64,000 nucleotides of DNA from Bacteroidaceae bacterium (lineage in GTDB: Bacteria > Bacteroidota > Bacteroidia > Bacteroidales > Bacteroidaceae), in assembly GCA_024688885.1 (NCBI GenBank), contig JAILDV010000017.1, positions 47,108 through 111,107 on the forward strand, in the 5' to 3' direction. The notes under the pieces are model-generated. The model searched no databases and was not told where the DNA came from. It saw nothing but the letters and a program-made list of their open reading frames with translations. The number at the start of each line of letters is the position of its first letter. Position 1 is the first letter of the stretch. A program made the translations under genes and the position numbers. Shown one piece after another: positions 54,811-64,000 of this stretch.

Positions 54811-55386
54811 TTGAACACTCCATCCATAGAGAAAATCATCATCGGTGTTGACCCTGGCACAAACGTCATGGGTTATGGTGTGCTGAAGGTGAAGGGCAAC
54901 AAAGCCGAGCTGATGGCAATGGGAGTGATTGAACTCAAGAAATATGCCAGCCATTATCTACGTTTGGGAAAGATTTTCGAGCGCATCACCAGCATCATCG
55001 ATTCCTACAAACCAGATGAAATGGCGATTGAAGCCCCCTTCTACGGAAAGAACGTACAGTCCATGCTCAAGCTCGGACGTGCACAAGGAGTAGCCATCAC
55101 AGCAGCCATCATGCGCGACATTCCCATTACTGAATACGAACCGCGCAAAATCAAGATGGCCATCACAGGCAATGGCTCTGCTTCCAAAGAGCAAGTGGCG
55201 GGCATGCTGCAACGCATGCTCCACATCTCCAAAGAAGACATGGATGTGCAGCTTGATGCCACCGATGCCCTCGGAGCCGCCTATTGCCACTTCATTCAGA
55301 TGGGTAAACCGGAAGTGGAGCACAAATTCAAGTCATGGAAAGACTTTGTCAGCAAGAATGCCGACAAAGTGGTCAAACACCCATGA
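54811..55386 (+). CDS. ruvC: Holliday junction resolvase RuvC, probable TTG start
   Basis: Endonuclease that resolves Holliday junctions made by RuvAB. The frame has [17 protein letters not shown] with the first catalytic Asp, [19 protein letters not shown] with the Glu, and [19 protein letters not shown] with the C-terminal Asp pair. No ATG lies in frame between the upstream terminator (54744-54770) and IIIGVDPG; the TTG at 54811 gives 191 residues ([14 protein letters not shown]), the normal length. A non-ATG start is rare in this window. It is convergent with kdsD, 16 bases apart. Confidence 0.9.
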   Translation: MNTPSIEKIIIGVDPGTNVMGYGVLKVKGNKAELMAMGVIELKKYASHYLRLGKIFERITSIIDSYKPDEMAIEAPFYGKNVQSMLKLGRAQGVAITAAIMRDIPITEYEPRKIKMAITGNGSASKEQVAGMLQRMLHISKEDMDVQLDATDALGAAYCHFIQMGKPEVEHKFKSWKDFVSKNADKVVKHP

Positions 55387-55402
55387 CTCCAATTTCATCT
55401 TT

Positions 55403-56350
55403 TTAGTTCATGATGGCGAAGTAGTCCACAATGCCGACCAATTTGCCGTGATCCGTCACAAGGAGAGAGTGAATCTTGTGGTTGCGGAACATCTGTTGGA
55501 TGGTGGTGAGCTTGGCTTCCGGAGAGATGGTCTTAGGTGTGGTGGTCATCACCTCGCTGACAGGAATATTGATGAAATTCTCCCGTGCTCCTTCCACAGC
55601 ACGACGAATGTCACCGTCGGTGATGATGCCCAAAATGTTGTCGCCATCCATCACAACGCCCAGTCCTAACTTTCCGCCACTGATAATCATGAGTGCATCA
55701 GAAAGTAACATGGCAGGTGGCACAATGGGGAAATTCTCGGTGTACATGACATCCTTCACCTTCACCAGCAGTTTACGTCCCAAAGAACCGCCCGGATGGA
55801 ACTGTGCAAAATCTTTCGCACGGAACTTGCGCACCTCCATCAAGGCACATGCCAAAGCATCTCCCATCGCCATAGCGGCAGTGGTGCTGGAGGTCGGAGC
55901 AAGATTGAGGGGGCATGCTTCACGCTCCACATTACACAGAATGTGATAGGTGGAGTGCTGTGCCAGCAAGGAATCCGCTTCGCTGGTCATTGACACGATA
56001 GGAATATGGCGGTCTTCAAGAGAGGCGATGATGCGCAGCAGTTCGTCAGTATTGCCCGAATTGCTGATCATGAAAAGGATGTCGTCATTCATAATCATGC
56101 CCAAGTCACCATGCAAGGCATCAAGCGCATTGAGGTAAATGGCGGGAGTTCCTGTCGAAGAAAGTGTGGCAGCAATTTTGGCACCCACATGTCCCGACTT
56201 GCCCACACCCGTCACCACAACATGTCCCGTGCAACGATGAATGAGATCCACCACTTGCTCAAACTGGTTGTCCAGTTGAGGAATAAGATCCAGCAAAGCC
56301 TGTGCTTCATCGCGCAAGCAACGTTCTGCGTATATCTTCGAATGTTTCAT
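55403..56350 (-). CDS. kdsD: Arabinose-5-phosphate isomerase (KpsF/GutQ family)
   Basis: Converts ribulose-5-phosphate to arabinose-5-phosphate, the first step of KDO synthesis for lipopolysaccharide. The 315 residues have a SIS domain (about 30-190; VVTGVGKSGHVGAKIAATLS, GDLGMIMNDDILFMISNSGN) and two CBS domains (about 200-315; VKDVMYTENFPIVPPAMLLS, VSEVMTTTPKTISPEAKLTT). It starts 2 bases after the kdsA stop, so the two KDO enzymes are translated together. Confidence 0.95.
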   Translation of the reverse strand: MKHSKIYAERCLRDEAQALLDLIPQLDNQFEQVVDLIHRCTGHVVVTGVGKSGHVGAKIAATLSSTGTPAIYLNALDALHGDLGMIMNDDILFMISNSGNTDELLRIIASLEDRHIPIVSMTSEADSLLAQHSTYHILCNVEREACPLNLAPTSSTTAAMAMGDALACALMEVRKFRAKDFAQFHPGGSLGRKLLVKVKDVMYTENFPIVPPAMLLSDALMIISGGKLGLGVVMDGDNILGIITDGDIRRAVEGARENFINIPVSEVMTTTPKTISPEAKLTTIQQMFRNHKIHSLLVTDHGKLVGIVDYFAIMN

Positions 56351-56352
56351 GA

Positions 56353-57108
56353 TTAATCAATTAAACTTGCGATGACTCTGTCAAGTTCATTCAGATACAA
56401 CATGTTGGGACCATCAGAGAGCGCATGGTCAGGATCGGGGTGTACCTCAAAGAAGTAGCCATTAGCTCCGAAAGCCTTTGCAGCCAAAGCCATGGCAGGC
56501 ACAAACTCACGATTGCCACCCGTCTTGCCACCCGCTGCACCAGGACGCTGCACAGAATGCGTGCAGTCCATGATGACGGTGTCGGCAAAGCGATGCATGT
56601 CAGCGATATTGCGGAAATCCACCGCAAGATTATTGTATCCGTAGATATTACCACGCTCCGTCAACCACACATTGTCATTTCCGCTCTCACGCACCTTCTG
56701 CACAGGGAACTCCATGTCCAGTCCCGAAAGGAACTGCGCCTTCTTGATGTTGACGATGCGTCCCGTACGAGCGGCTGCCACCAACAAATCTGTCTGTCGG
56801 CAAAGGAAGGCAGGTATCTGCAACACGTCTGCCACTTCGCCGGCTGGCTGTGCCTGATAACTTTCATGAATGTCAGTGAGAATGCGGAGTCCATACTTCT
56901 CCTTGATGTCGGAGAGCATCTGCATGCCCTTCTCCAAACCTGGACCACGATAAGAATGGATACTGGTGCGGTTGGCTTTGTCGAAAGAAGATTTGAAGAT
57001 GATGTCAAGGTCATACTTCTCATTCAGCCGCACCAACTCTTGAGCCACCTCTTCGAGGCATTCCATCGACTCAATCACACAAGGGCCTGCAATGATGGTT
57101 GGTTGCAT
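56353..57108 (-). CDS. kdsA: 3-deoxy-8-phosphooctulonate synthase
   Basis: Condenses arabinose-5-phosphate with PEP to KDO-8-phosphate. The 251 residues begin MQPTIIAGPCVIESMECLEE and include IFKSSFDKANRTSIHSYRGP, ILTDIHESYQ, NIKKAQFLSGLDM and FFEVHPDPDHALSDGPNM. The GPC motif carries Cys where the metal-independent E. coli enzyme has Asn, so this is the metal-dependent class. Directly upstream of kdsD. Confidence 0.95.
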   Translation of the reverse strand: MQPTIIAGPCVIESMECLEEVAQELVRLNEKYDLDIIFKSSFDKANRTSIHSYRGPGLEKGMQMLSDIKEKYGLRILTDIHESYQAQPAGEVADVLQIPAFLCRQTDLLVAAARTGRIVNIKKAQFLSGLDMEFPVQKVRESGNDNVWLTERGNIYGYNNLAVDFRNIADMHRFADTVIMDCTHSVQRPGAAGGKTGGNREFVPAMALAAKAFGANGYFFEVHPDPDHALSDGPNMLYLNELDRVIASLID

Positions 57109-57111
57109 GTT

Positions 57112-57147
57112 AGTTAGAAGTTAGAAATTAGGAGTTGAGAATTGAGA
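57112..57147. repeat. Heptamer-like repeat between ssb and kdsA
   Basis: GTTAGAAGTTAGAAATTAGG and GAGTTGAGAATTGAG runs, degenerate members of the AGGAGTT family, filling the 42-base spacer. Confidence 0.55.
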
Positions 57148-57150
57148 TTG

Positions 57151-57570
57151 TTAGAAAGGATAAATACCATTGTTATCCGAAGGAGCCACAGCAGCTGGTG
57201 TTTCCGGTTGTGCAGCAGGCTGACTTGCTGGTTGACCTGTCGGCTTCGGAGAGAGCAGTTCCATGTTGTCCACCATGATTTCGACAGTCTTGCGGCTCAC
57301 ACCCTGACGGTCTGTCCAGTCGCGTGACTGTATTTTCCCCTCTACATAGAGCCTGTCGCCCTTATGTACATACTTCTCCACCGTCTCGCCCAACTTACGC
57401 CAGAAAATGCAGGTGTGCCACTCGGTGCGGTCAGGCACCTGCGTGCCGTTCTGCAATGTGTAGCCACGCTCTGTCGTGGCAAGTCTCACCTGCGCCACAC
57501 ACACACCTTGGTCAAGATATTTCACCTGTGGGTCAGCACCCACATTGCCAATAAGCATTACTTTATTCAT
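57151..57570 (-). CDS. ssb: Single-stranded DNA-binding protein
   Basis: Coats single-stranded DNA and recruits repair and replication proteins. The 139 residues have an OB fold (about 1-105; [55 protein letters not shown]), a Gln/Pro/Ala linker and a C-terminal tip DNNGIYPF, a variant of the partner-binding DDDIPF. Its start overlaps the aroC stop by four bases. Confidence 0.96.
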   Translation of the reverse strand: MNKVMLIGNVGADPQVKYLDQGVCVAQVRLATTERGYTLQNGTQVPDRTEWHTCIFWRKLGETVEKYVHKGDRLYVEGKIQSRDWTDRQGVSRKTVEIMVDNMELLSPKPTGQPASQPAAQPETPAAVAPSDNNGIYPF

Positions 57571-58643
57571 AGTGTCACTGTTTTGTTCAATAGATAATGG
57601 TCAAGAATGGTCATGGCAGCCATTGCCTCCACCACCGGCACTGCACGGGGCAGCACACAGGGGTCGTGGCGTCCTTTCACCTCCAGCGTGATTTCATGCC
57701 CATCCTTCGTCACCGTTTGCTGTGGACGCAGCTGCGTTGCCACCGGTTTGAAGAGCACACGGAAATAGATGTCCTGTCCGTTGGAGATGCCTCCCTGAAT
57801 GCCTCCGGAATGATTGGTGCGGGTGCTGATGGTTCCCTTATTGTTGTAGAAAAGGTCATTCTGTTCAGAACCCCTCTGCCCCACTCCGCTGAAACCTTCG
57901 CCATACTCAAAGCCCTTCACGGCATTGATGCCCAGCATGGCTGCACCAAGCTCTGCATGCAGTTTGGAGAAAGCAGGTTCGCCCAACCCTGCCGGACATC
58001 CTCTCACCACACAGGTGATGATGCCGCCAATCGTGTCGCCCTCAGCCTTCACGTCCAAAATCAGCTGTTCCATCCGCTTCGCCACCTCCGTGTCGGGACA
58101 GCGAACAGGATTCGTCTCTATCATCTTGAAGTCATACTTCTGATAATCGCGGTCAAGAGCAATGTCACCCACCTGCGAAGTGTAGGCAACCACATCGATG
58201 CCCAGCTGTCTCAGTGCCAGTTTTGCCAAGGCACCTCCCACACATCGTGCAATGGTCTCACGTGCAGACGAACGTCCACCACCACGATAGTCACGCAGTC
58301 CATATTTCTGCGTATAGGTGAAATCAGCATGAGACGGACGGTACACATCACGCACATTCTCATAGTCAGAAGAACGTTGGCTGGTGTTCCTCACCAAAAA
58401 GCCGATGGGACAGCCCGTGCTCTTACCCTCAAACACACCCGACAGCAGCTCCACCTCATCGCCCTCTTTCCTGGCAGTGGTGATGCTGCTTTGTCCAGGG
58501 CGCCGACGGTCAAGTTCCGACTGAATGAAACCCATGTCGATGGTGATGCCGGCAGGCATACCGTCCACCACACCGCCAATACCTGCACCATGACTTTCGC
58601 CAAATGTGGTCAGCGTGAAAATATGTCCAAACGTGTTCCTCAT
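57567..58643 (-). CDS. aroC: Chorismate synthase
   Basis: Last step of the shikimate pathway, converting EPSP to chorismate with reduced FMN. From ATG 58643 the 358 residues begin [20 protein letters not shown] and contain [53 protein letters not shown] and [20 protein letters not shown] longer frame from 58694 overlaps the slyD end and adds a Trp/Arg-rich stretch that is not family sequence. It starts 2 bases after the slyD stop and overlaps ssb by four. Confidence 0.96.
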   Translation of the reverse strand: MRNTFGHIFTLTTFGESHGAGIGGVVDGMPAGITIDMGFIQSELDRRRPGQSSITTARKEGDEVELLSGVFEGKSTGCPIGFLVRNTSQRSSDYENVRDVYRPSHADFTYTQKYGLRDYRGGGRSSARETIARCVGGALAKLALRQLGIDVVAYTSQVGDIALDRDYQKYDFKMIETNPVRCPDTEVAKRMEQLILDVKAEGDTIGGIITCVVRGCPAGLGEPAFSKLHAELGAAMLGINAVKGFEYGEGFSGVGQRGSEQNDLFYNNKGTISTRTNHSGGIQGGISNGQDIYFRVLFKPVATQLRPQQTVTKDGHEITLEVKGRHDPCVLPRAVPVVEAMAAMTILDHYLLNKTVTL

Positions 58644-58645
58644 CG

Positions 58646-59230
58646 TCAGCATCCTCCACAGCCACCGCCATTGCAACCGCCACATCCACCGCAACCGCCA
58701 CTGCCGCAGTCGCCGCCTTCACAACATCCGCATTCGCTGCTGGCATTCAACATGTCCGTGATTTCCTCATTGGTGGCAGGACGGGCTTCAACCACATGTC
58801 CCACAAAGTGCAGGTCCTGTCCTGCACGGGGATGGTTCAAGTCGATGGTCACGCTATCCTTCTTGATTTCGATGATGGTGGCATTGAAACGACTACCATC
58901 CTCACCCATCATCGGCACCACGGCACCCTCATGGATATAGTTGAAGTCAATCTTTCCGTCCACCATGAAGACGCTCTCAGGCACATCGAACATCAGCTCC
59001 TCATTGAACTCACCATAGGCATCCTTGAACGGGATGACAAAATCAAACTCATCCCCACGATCCAGCGGTGCAATGTTTGCCTCAAAGGCAGGAAGCACCA
59101 AGTTAAAGCCGCTGATGAACTGGAAGGGATGGCGTTGGTTAGCCACCTCGACAGGCTCCTCATCCTCCTCGCCGTCTTCTATCGTGTAAAGTTTATACGC
59201 TACTGTAATGTATTTGTTGTCAACTGCCAT
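58646..59230 (-). CDS. slyD: SlyD-like FKBP peptidyl-prolyl isomerase with Cys/Gly metal tail
   Basis: Prolyl isomerase and chaperone that may also handle metals. From ATG 59230 ([20 protein letters not shown]) the 194 residues have a two-part FKBP core with the IF domain ([40 protein letters not shown]). The last 30 residues carry nine Cys among Gly ([17 protein letters not shown] and on), with no His, unlike the His-rich tail of E. coli SlyD. A promoter with TATCTTTG lies at 59270-59263. It leads the slyD-aroC-ssb set. Confidence 0.92.
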   Translation of the reverse strand: MAVDNKYITVAYKLYTIEDGEEDEEPVEVANQRHPFQFISGFNLVLPAFEANIAPLDRGDEFDFVIPFKDAYGEFNEELMFDVPESVFMVDGKIDFNYIHEGAVVPMMGEDGSRFNATIIEIKKDSVTIDLNHPRAGQDLHFVGHVVEARPATNEEITDMLNASSECGCCEGGDCGSGGCGGCGGCNGGGCGGC

Positions 59231-59262
59231 AAAATAAAGTGATAAATTAAACAATGATGTTG

Positions 59263-59305
59263 CAAAGATAACGAAAAGTTAGGAGTTAGGAGTTAGGAGT
59301 TAAGA
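59263..59305. promoter_or_regulatory. slyD -7 element with adjoining AGGAGTT heptamers
   Basis: Minus-strand TATCTTTG at 59270-59263 is 33 bases before slyD. The adjoining 59276-59305 is four units of AGTTAGG heptamers, occupying the place of the -33 element, as at 46400. Confidence 0.6.
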
Positions 59306-59396
59306 ATTATTTGCCATTCCACGTGTTTTTTTATTAAAAAGCAACAATTGGCCACGTTTATTTATTACCTTTGCAACGAAAAAGAAAAGAGAACTT

Positions 59397-60122
59397 ATGA
59401 AATACGGAATCATCACCACCCTCTCCACACTGCTTCTGCTCGGTGCTTGCCGTCAAGCCACTCCCGGAAACGAAGTGAAAACTGACGCTCAAAGCAGCGC
59501 CAAGACCGAACAGCGGAAGCAGAACATCATCAAGAAACGCATCAGCATTCCTTTCGACTTCAGCTATATCACCAACCTTGGCAGCGTGGACATTATCTTC
59601 ACCCAAGGAGATTACAGCATCGAAGCGGAAGGCGACAGCGCCATCTTGAACTACCTGAATGCCGAGTTCGACAGCAATCTCCTGACTGTCAGTTTGGGGG
59701 CTGACAACAACACCGACATCAACCGCTATGGCACCAAGAGCAACGTAAAGCTGTACGTATCAGCGCCCTATCTGAAATGTGTGAGCGTCTGCGGTAACGG
59801 CAGCTTTGAGAGTCAATCCACATGGCGTGCTGAAGACATTCAGTTGGGAGTGCTCGGCAAGGGCAGCATGAAAATCGGGAAAGTGGAATGCACCACCTTC
59901 AATCTGCAGTCAACTGATATTGGCGACATCACCCTCACAGATGTACAAGCAGAAGATGCCACCCTCTATTCATGCAGTTCTGCCAACATCGATGTGAACA
60001 TCAATGTCAACAATCTGATGGTCATCAACGAGGGCACACAAAAGCTGCACATGAAGGGAAAGGCAAGCAGGGTGGTCATCAAGAACCCTAACGATATCAA
60101 CCTTATCAATGACTTGAAGTAA
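59397..60122 (+). CDS. GIN-domain (DUF2807) lipoprotein
   Basis: A 241-residue lipoprotein (MKYGIITTLSTLLLLGAC, Cys about residue 18) with a right-handed beta-helix-like GIN domain typical of Bacteroidetes DUF2807: ITNLGSVDIIFTQGDYSIEA, SNVKLYVSAPYLKCVSVCGN followed by GSFES, and repeated short strands to the end. A surface or periplasmic role is likely but undefined. TACCTTTG at 59366-59373 is its -7 element. Confidence 0.85.
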   Translation: MKYGIITTLSTLLLLGACRQATPGNEVKTDAQSSAKTEQRKQNIIKKRISIPFDFSYITNLGSVDIIFTQGDYSIEAEGDSAILNYLNAEFDSNLLTVSLGADNNTDINRYGTKSNVKLYVSAPYLKCVSVCGNGSFESQSTWRAEDIQLGVLGKGSMKIGKVECTTFNLQSTDIGDITLTDVQAEDATLYSCSSANIDVNINVNNLMVINEGTQKLHMKGKASRVVIKNPNDINLINDLK

Positions 60123-60149
60123 TCTTCACAACAAAATGATTCCCAAATA

Positions 60150-60186
60150 AGAAAGCCATCCATCTTCGAGACGGGTGGCTTTCCTT
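60150..60186. terminator. Terminator between the GIN lipoprotein gene and valS
   Basis: AAAGCCATCC and GGGTGGCTTT pair around ATCTTCGAGAC, followed by CCTTATC. It lies between the two convergent genes. Confidence 0.7.
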
Positions 60187-60203
60187 ATCATTAGTGTTTC
60201 TTC

Positions 60204-62954
60204 TTATTTCTTCAGCTTCGCAATGCTCTCCGTGAGGGCAGCAATCTTCGTCTCGGCATCGCTCTGCTTCTTGCGTTCCAGTTCCACCACCTGAGCAGGT
60301 GCATTGGCAACAAAACGCTCGTTGCTGAGTTTCTTCTGCACACCCACCAGGAAGCCCTGCAGGTGCTTCAGTTCTGCCTTCATCTTGGCAATCTCAGCCT
60401 CCGTGTCAATCAGATTGCCCAACTGCACAGCATATTCTGTGGTGCCAATCATGAAGTTCGAAGTGCCGTCACTCTTCGTCTGCACATACTGAATGTCAGC
60501 CAGCGAAGCCATCTTCTTGATGATAGGTCCGAGTGCTGGACACTTAGTCACATTCTTGTCATCCGCACCGTTCACAACCACCTCGAGTGTCAAGGGTTCA
60601 CGTGGTGAAATATTCTTGCTCTGACGCACAGCACGCACACCCGAAATGACCTGCTTAGCCTCCTCATACTGAGCGAGGATACGGGCATCCTCCTCGTTAG
60701 GAGCATCCAGAATCAGCGTTTCCACCATGATGCTCTCACCGTCCTTGCGCTCAGCGATGTGCTGATAAAGCTCTTCCGTGATGAAAGGCATGAATGGGTG
60801 GACAATCTTCATCAGCTGCTCGAAGAAGTTCAGCGTTGCCTGATAAGTCTTCGCATCGATTGGCGCCTGATAAGCAGGCTTAATCATCTCCAGATACCAA
60901 CCGGAGAACTCGTCGGTGAAGAGCTTGAAGGCAGCCATCAGCGCCTCGTTCAGGCGGTAGCGTGTGTAGAGGTTGTTGATGTCAGCCAAAGCCGTCTTGA
61001 TGGTAGCCTCCATCCATGCAATGGTCTTCTTGTTCTCCTCTGGCTGTGCAAGCGAGTCATTCACTTCCCAGCCCTGCACCAAGCGGAACGCATTCCAAAT
61101 CTTGTTGCAGAAGGCGGCACCCTGCTGACAGAGCTGCTCGTCGAAGAGGATGTCGTTGCCTGCAGGAGCAGACAGCAGCATGCCCATGCGCACCCCGTCG
61201 GCACCATATTTCTCGATGAGTCCCAGCGGATCGGGCGAATTGCCGAGCGACTTCGACATCTTGCGTCCCAGTTTGTCGCGCACCACTCCCGTGAAATACA
61301 CATTGCGGAAAGGCACGTCCTTCATATATTCCTCACCAGCCATGATCATGCGAGCCACCCAGAAGAAGATGATGTCGGGAGCCGTCACAAGGTCACAAGT
61401 GGGATAATAGTAGTTGATTTCCTCGTTGCCGGGATTGTTGATGCCGTCGAAGAGAGAGATAGGCCACAACCATGAAGAGAACCATGTGTCGAGCGCATCC
61501 TCGTCGTGACGCAGCTGGTCGATGGTGATGTTCTCATAGTCAGGAATCTTCTTCGCCTCTTCCAGCGCCTCCTCGGCAGTCAGAGCCACCACATACTTCT
61601 CCTCTTCCTCCTCAGCAGTGGGCAGGAAATAGGCAGGGATGCGATGTCCCCACCACAGCTGGCGGCTGATGCACCAGTCCTGAATGTTCTCCATCCAGTT
61701 TCGGTAGGTGTTCACATATTTGGTCGGATAGAACTTAATCTTTCCTTCCAGCACAGGTGGCAGAGCGATGTCGGCAAAATGCTTCATCGAGAGGAACCAC
61801 TGCTTGCAGAGACGAGGCTCCACAGCCGTGTCCTGATTGCGCTCCGAATAGCCCACCTTATTGTCATAGTCCTCAATCTTCTCCATCAAGCCCGCTGCCT
61901 GCAAGTCGAGGGCAATCTGCTTGCGCACCTCCATGCGGTCTTGACCCACATAGAGTCCTGCCTCCTCAGAGAGGGTGCCGTCAGGATTGAAGATGTCGAT
62001 GATGTCCAGATTATGTGCCTTACCCAATGCGTAGTCGTTCACGTCATGTGCAGGAGTCACCTTCAGACAGCCAGTACCGAACTCGATATCCACATAGCGG
62101 TCTTCAATCACAGGGATGACACGGTTCACCAGCGGCACAATCACCTTGTGACCTCTCAGCCACTGGTTCTTCGGGTCTTTCGGATTGATACACATGGCTG
62201 TGTCACCCATGATGGTCTCAGGACGTGTGGTGGCAACTACAGCATAGTAGCCTTTCGCATCCTTGTGGATGACATTGCCCTCCTTCTCCAGTTCGTCGAT
62301 GGACACTTTGCCACCCACTGACTGCAGATTCTCGGGGTCAGCCACATAATACTTCAGATGGAACAGGTGGCTCTTCTCATCACGATAAATCACCTCCTCT
62401 GTCGAAAGCACCGTCTGTGCCTTCGGATCCCAGTTCACCATGCGGAGACCGCGATAGATGAGTCCCTTCTTGTAGAGGTCAACAAACACCTTCAGCACAC
62501 TCTCGCTGCGCTTCTCGTCCATTGTGAACGCTGTTCTGTCCCAGTCGCACGAAGCACCCAGATGGCGCAACTGCTTCAGGATGATGCCACCGTGCTCGTC
62601 TGTCCATGCCCATGCATGCTTCAGGAACTCCTCGCGCGTCAGGTCACGCTTCTTGATGCCCTGCTCAGCCAGACGGTTCACCACCTTTGCCTCCGTAGCA
62701 ATAGAAGCATGGTCAGTGCCAGGCACCCAGCAAGCATTCTTGCCGTCAATACGGGCCTTACGGATGAGAATATCCTGAATCGTGTTGTTGAGCATGTGCC
62801 CCATGTGCAGCACACCCGTCACGTTTGGTGGCGGAATCACAATCGTATAGGGTTCACGACCATCAGGTTTACTCGCAAACAGCTTGTGGTCCAGCCAATA
62901 CTGGTACCACTTTCCCTCCACCTCGGAAGGGTTATAATTCTTAGCTAATTCCAT
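60204..62954 (-). CDS. valS: Valine--tRNA ligase
   Basis: Class I synthetase charging tRNA-Val, with editing of threonine. From ATG 62954 ([20 protein letters not shown]) the 916 residues contain the HIGH-type motif [15 protein letters not shown], the editing domain ([20 protein letters not shown]), KMSKS in [15 protein letters not shown], an anticodon-binding domain and a C-terminal coiled coil (about 850-916; [20 protein letters not shown]). The longer frame from 63038 runs through the promoter at 62975-63005, so it is rejected. Length is normal. Confidence 0.96.
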   Translation of the reverse strand: MELAKNYNPSEVEGKWYQYWLDHKLFASKPDGREPYTIVIPPPNVTGVLHMGHMLNNTIQDILIRKARIDGKNACWVPGTDHASIATEAKVVNRLAEQGIKKRDLTREEFLKHAWAWTDEHGGIILKQLRHLGASCDWDRTAFTMDEKRSESVLKVFVDLYKKGLIYRGLRMVNWDPKAQTVLSTEEVIYRDEKSHLFHLKYYVADPENLQSVGGKVSIDELEKEGNVIHKDAKGYYAVVATTRPETIMGDTAMCINPKDPKNQWLRGHKVIVPLVNRVIPVIEDRYVDIEFGTGCLKVTPAHDVNDYALGKAHNLDIIDIFNPDGTLSEEAGLYVGQDRMEVRKQIALDLQAAGLMEKIEDYDNKVGYSERNQDTAVEPRLCKQWFLSMKHFADIALPPVLEGKIKFYPTKYVNTYRNWMENIQDWCISRQLWWGHRIPAYFLPTAEEEEEKYVVALTAEEALEEAKKIPDYENITIDQLRHDEDALDTWFSSWLWPISLFDGINNPGNEEINYYYPTCDLVTAPDIIFFWVARMIMAGEEYMKDVPFRNVYFTGVVRDKLGRKMSKSLGNSPDPLGLIEKYGADGVRMGMLLSAPAGNDILFDEQLCQQGAAFCNKIWNAFRLVQGWEVNDSLAQPEENKKTIAWMEATIKTALADINNLYTRYRLNEALMAAFKLFTDEFSGWYLEMIKPAYQAPIDAKTYQATLNFFEQLMKIVHPFMPFITEELYQHIAERKDGESIMVETLILDAPNEEDARILAQYEEAKQVISGVRAVRQSKNISPREPLTLEVVVNGADDKNVTKCPALGPIIKKMASLADIQYVQTKSDGTSNFMIGTTEYAVQLGNLIDTEAEIAKMKAELKHLQGFLVGVQKKLSNERFVANAPAQVVELERKKQSDAETKIAALTESIAKLKK

Positions 62955-62974
62955 TGGTTTCAAAATTTCGACTG

Positions 62975-63005
62975 CAAAGTTACTGCTTTTTTGCGAAGTT
63001 ACAAA
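62975..63005 (-). promoter_or_regulatory. Promoter of valS
   Basis: Minus-strand TTTG at 63005-63002, 19 bases, TAACTTTG at 62982-62975. It is 21 bases before the valS start. A second TAACTTTG lies at 63072-63065 and may give an upstream transcript. Confidence 0.75.
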
Positions 63006-63115
63006 CACTTTGTTTACAAAAGCATCTTTCCCCTTCACTTTTTAGTTTTCAACTGAATTCGTTGCAAAGTTACGGCGAGATGATGGGGTGGCAAAAATAT
63101 TCTCGAAAAATCGAA

Positions 63116-63169
63116 AAAACGTAGAAAATTCTACATTTTTGCCCTAAAATCGAGAATATTCTACGTTTT
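63116..63169. repeat. Inverted repeat with AACGTAGAAAATTCT arms
   Basis: AAAACGTAGAAAATTCT near 63116 and AGAATATTCTACGTTTT near 63153 pair with one mismatch in 17. The adjacent TATTCTCGA near 63098 and TCGAGAATA near 63150 form a second, overlapping pair. Confidence 0.75.
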
Positions 63170-63173
63170 GCAA

Positions 63174-63242
63174 CTCGTTTGTGGGCAAGACTTACGTTCG
63201 TTTGTTAGCAAGACTTACGTTCGTTTGTGGGGAACACTTACA
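63174..63242. repeat. Three tandem copies of a 23-base unit
   Basis: Units at 63174-63196, 63197-63219 and 63220-63242, consensus TTCGTTTGTGGGCAAGACTT plus ACG; the first two differ at three or four positions and the third is more diverged. The spacing of 23 is exact. Confidence 0.9.
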
Positions 63243-63354
63243 AGAGGCAGTGAGGGTCTGTTCAAGTTGACAGTTGACAACGTTTGTAGCAGCGAGAGCA
63301 GAGTTCAAACTAGCTTGAACAATGCCGAGTCGCGCCCAAACCTCAGCGTAGCTA

Positions 63355-63443
63355 ATTGACAGTTGACAGTTAGGCTAACGCGATGCATACACTTCGCATG
63401 GCAACTCCTAACTCCTGAGAACTAAACTGTCAACTGTCAATTA
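63355..63443. repeat. TTGACAG heptamers in inverted pair
   Basis: ATTGACAGTTGACAGTT (from 63355) is the reverse complement of AACTGTCAACTGTCAAT (to 63442). The centre holds CAACTCCTAACTCCTGAG, a reversed AGGAGTT member. Confidence 0.8.
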
Positions 63444-63465
63444 ACTCTTCTTTTGTCTGCTTCGG

Positions 63466-63653
63466 TGTTAAATTGTTAAATTGTTAAATTGTTAAATTTT
63501 TGTTTTGCGTACACTGATGATTGTTATATAATAATATATAATATTAATATAATAATATATTTAAATTTAAAAACCCTCCTATATCCCCCCTATAAACTAT
63601 CCCCCAAACCACTATTTGCAGATTTAACAATTTAACAATTTAACAATTTAACA
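63466..63653. repeat. GTTAAATT octamers as 34-base inverted repeat
   Basis: GTGTTAAATTGTTAAATTG and two more units (63466-63499) mirror 63621-63653 with at most one mismatch. The roughly 120-base core is almost pure A/T (63520-63570), then C-rich (CCCTCCTATATCCCCCC). Confidence 0.85.
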
Positions 63654-63903
63654 CTGGTGTGTTCATTTTATTGGTTTATAAGCTATTACAAAAAAGGATG
63701 TCCTAAAAAAGTTGTCACAAAGCAATTTCAAAAACACCTCAGTTTTCATGTTTTACCCCCTCATTTTTTGACCTCAAATGGGCATTTTTTGGGGGGGTGA
63801 TGCCTATTTTTTTGACATTGCATAGCCATTTTTCAGCTTTCATGGACGCTTTTTACCTTCAAATTATCATAAGTGTCCCGTTAAAATTGGGACGAGTTAA
63901 ATA

Positions 63904-64000
63904 TTAATCAAACAACCCCGGAATAAGGGGACCAGATTGCTCTTTGACATCATTGGAATAAGTCTTATCGAATAGTTCTCTGAGTGGCGTTTTGTCCGTG
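63904..64000 (-). CDS. C-terminal fragment of a probable IS4-type transposase, cut by the window end
   Basis: On the minus strand the frame open to the window edge ends TDKTPLRELFDKTYSNDVKE then QSGPLIPGLFD and TAA. The DKTPLRELFDK...NDVKE pattern resembles the C-terminus of Bacteroidetes IS4-family (DUF4372) transposases as I remember them. About 30 bases further (63872-63890) GTCCCGTTAAAATTGGGAC could be part of the element end. Only 32 residues are visible, so the call is tentative. Confidence 0.4.
   Translation of the reverse strand, partial: TDKTPLRELFDKTYSNDVKEQSGPLIPGLFD

Larger units (their letters stand above)
63039..63903. other. Gene-free repeat-dense spacer upstream of valS
   Basis: No gene is seen. 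In order it holds a second TAACTTTG on the minus strand (63065-63072), an inverted repeat (63116-63169), three 23-base tandem units (63174-63242), TTGACAG heptamers in inverted orientation (63355-63372 and 63426-63443), a 34-base inverted repeat of GTTAAATT octamers around an AT-rich core (63466-63653), and a G/T-rich stretch (63755-63815) resembling 3240-3290. Confidence 0.7.

Noticed and set aside
63174..63242. CRISPR array
   Set aside because: The 23-base units are directly adjacent with no spacers and there are no cas genes in the window.

Overview
The window reads as chromosome of a member of the Bacteroidales, most likely Prevotellaceae. Supporting signs: promoters of the Bacteroidetes type (TTTG, about 19-21 bases, TAnnTTTG) before many genes; almost no Shine-Dalgarno sequences; a split glycine decarboxylase (GcvPA/GcvPB); an OadG-OadA-OadB sodium pump; lineage-typical families (DUF3078, a C10/streptopain peptidase, an MG2/TonB-plug protein, a GIN-domain lipoprotein, DUF4348). 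It is mostly core genome, with repeat-rich intergenic spacers.

Layout. 1-8985: truncated secA, a 1.7 kb gene-free repeat region, then thrS, infC-rpmI-rplT and fabD. 9127-16864: a cytoplasmic GH13 amylase facing a DUF3078 envelope protein, a 29-residue ribosomal-type basic protein, RNase G, and a minus-strand operon of a stand-alone AICAR transformylase, a small basic protein and an MltF-like lytic transglycosylase. 16890-23472: a TPR lipoprotein with a C-terminal membrane anchor, a large MG2/plug secreted protein, an acidic-tailed unknown and a histidine acid phosphatase. 23566-31457: glycine cleavage operon on the minus strand (lplA, gcvT, gcvH, gcvPA, gcvPB, lpdA) followed by a two-domain esterase. 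31503-36896: secreted proteins, including a Sel1-repeat protein, a C10 cysteine peptidase with a small peptide gene beside it, and a lipoprotein-like gene with a disrupted 5' end. 37108-40673: oadGAB. 41091-43500: two secreted unknowns and a HigBA toxin-antitoxin cassette. 43553-46364: MBL hydrolase, murB and a DUF4348 lipoprotein in overlapping order. 46482-54503: pheS, GH73/LysM glucosaminidase, and the operon nuclease-pyrK-pyrD-Dna2-like helicase. 54661-59230: tRNA-Thr, ruvC, and minus-strand slyD-aroC-ssb-kdsA-kdsD. 59397-62954: GIN-domain lipoprotein and valS. 63039-64000: repeat-dense gene-free DNA and what looks like the 3' end of a transposase gene.

The most notable signals are structural. 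The higBA cassette sits within the 3' end of the MBL hydrolase gene and has left a second, diverged copy of that 3' end on its far side. murB carries intergenic-type repeats (a palindromic element and TTGACAG heptamers) inside its reading frame. A 639 bp gene-free segment upstream of thrS is bounded by 29 bp inverted repeats with one mismatch, like a MITE. Heptamer and octamer tandem repeats recur in many spacers, several as inverted pairs. I saw no CRISPR array, prophage, or complete insertion sequence. I found no clear new multi-gene system; the best candidates for something undescribed are the MBL/higBA junction, the murB repeat insertions and the small peptide beside the C10 peptidase.
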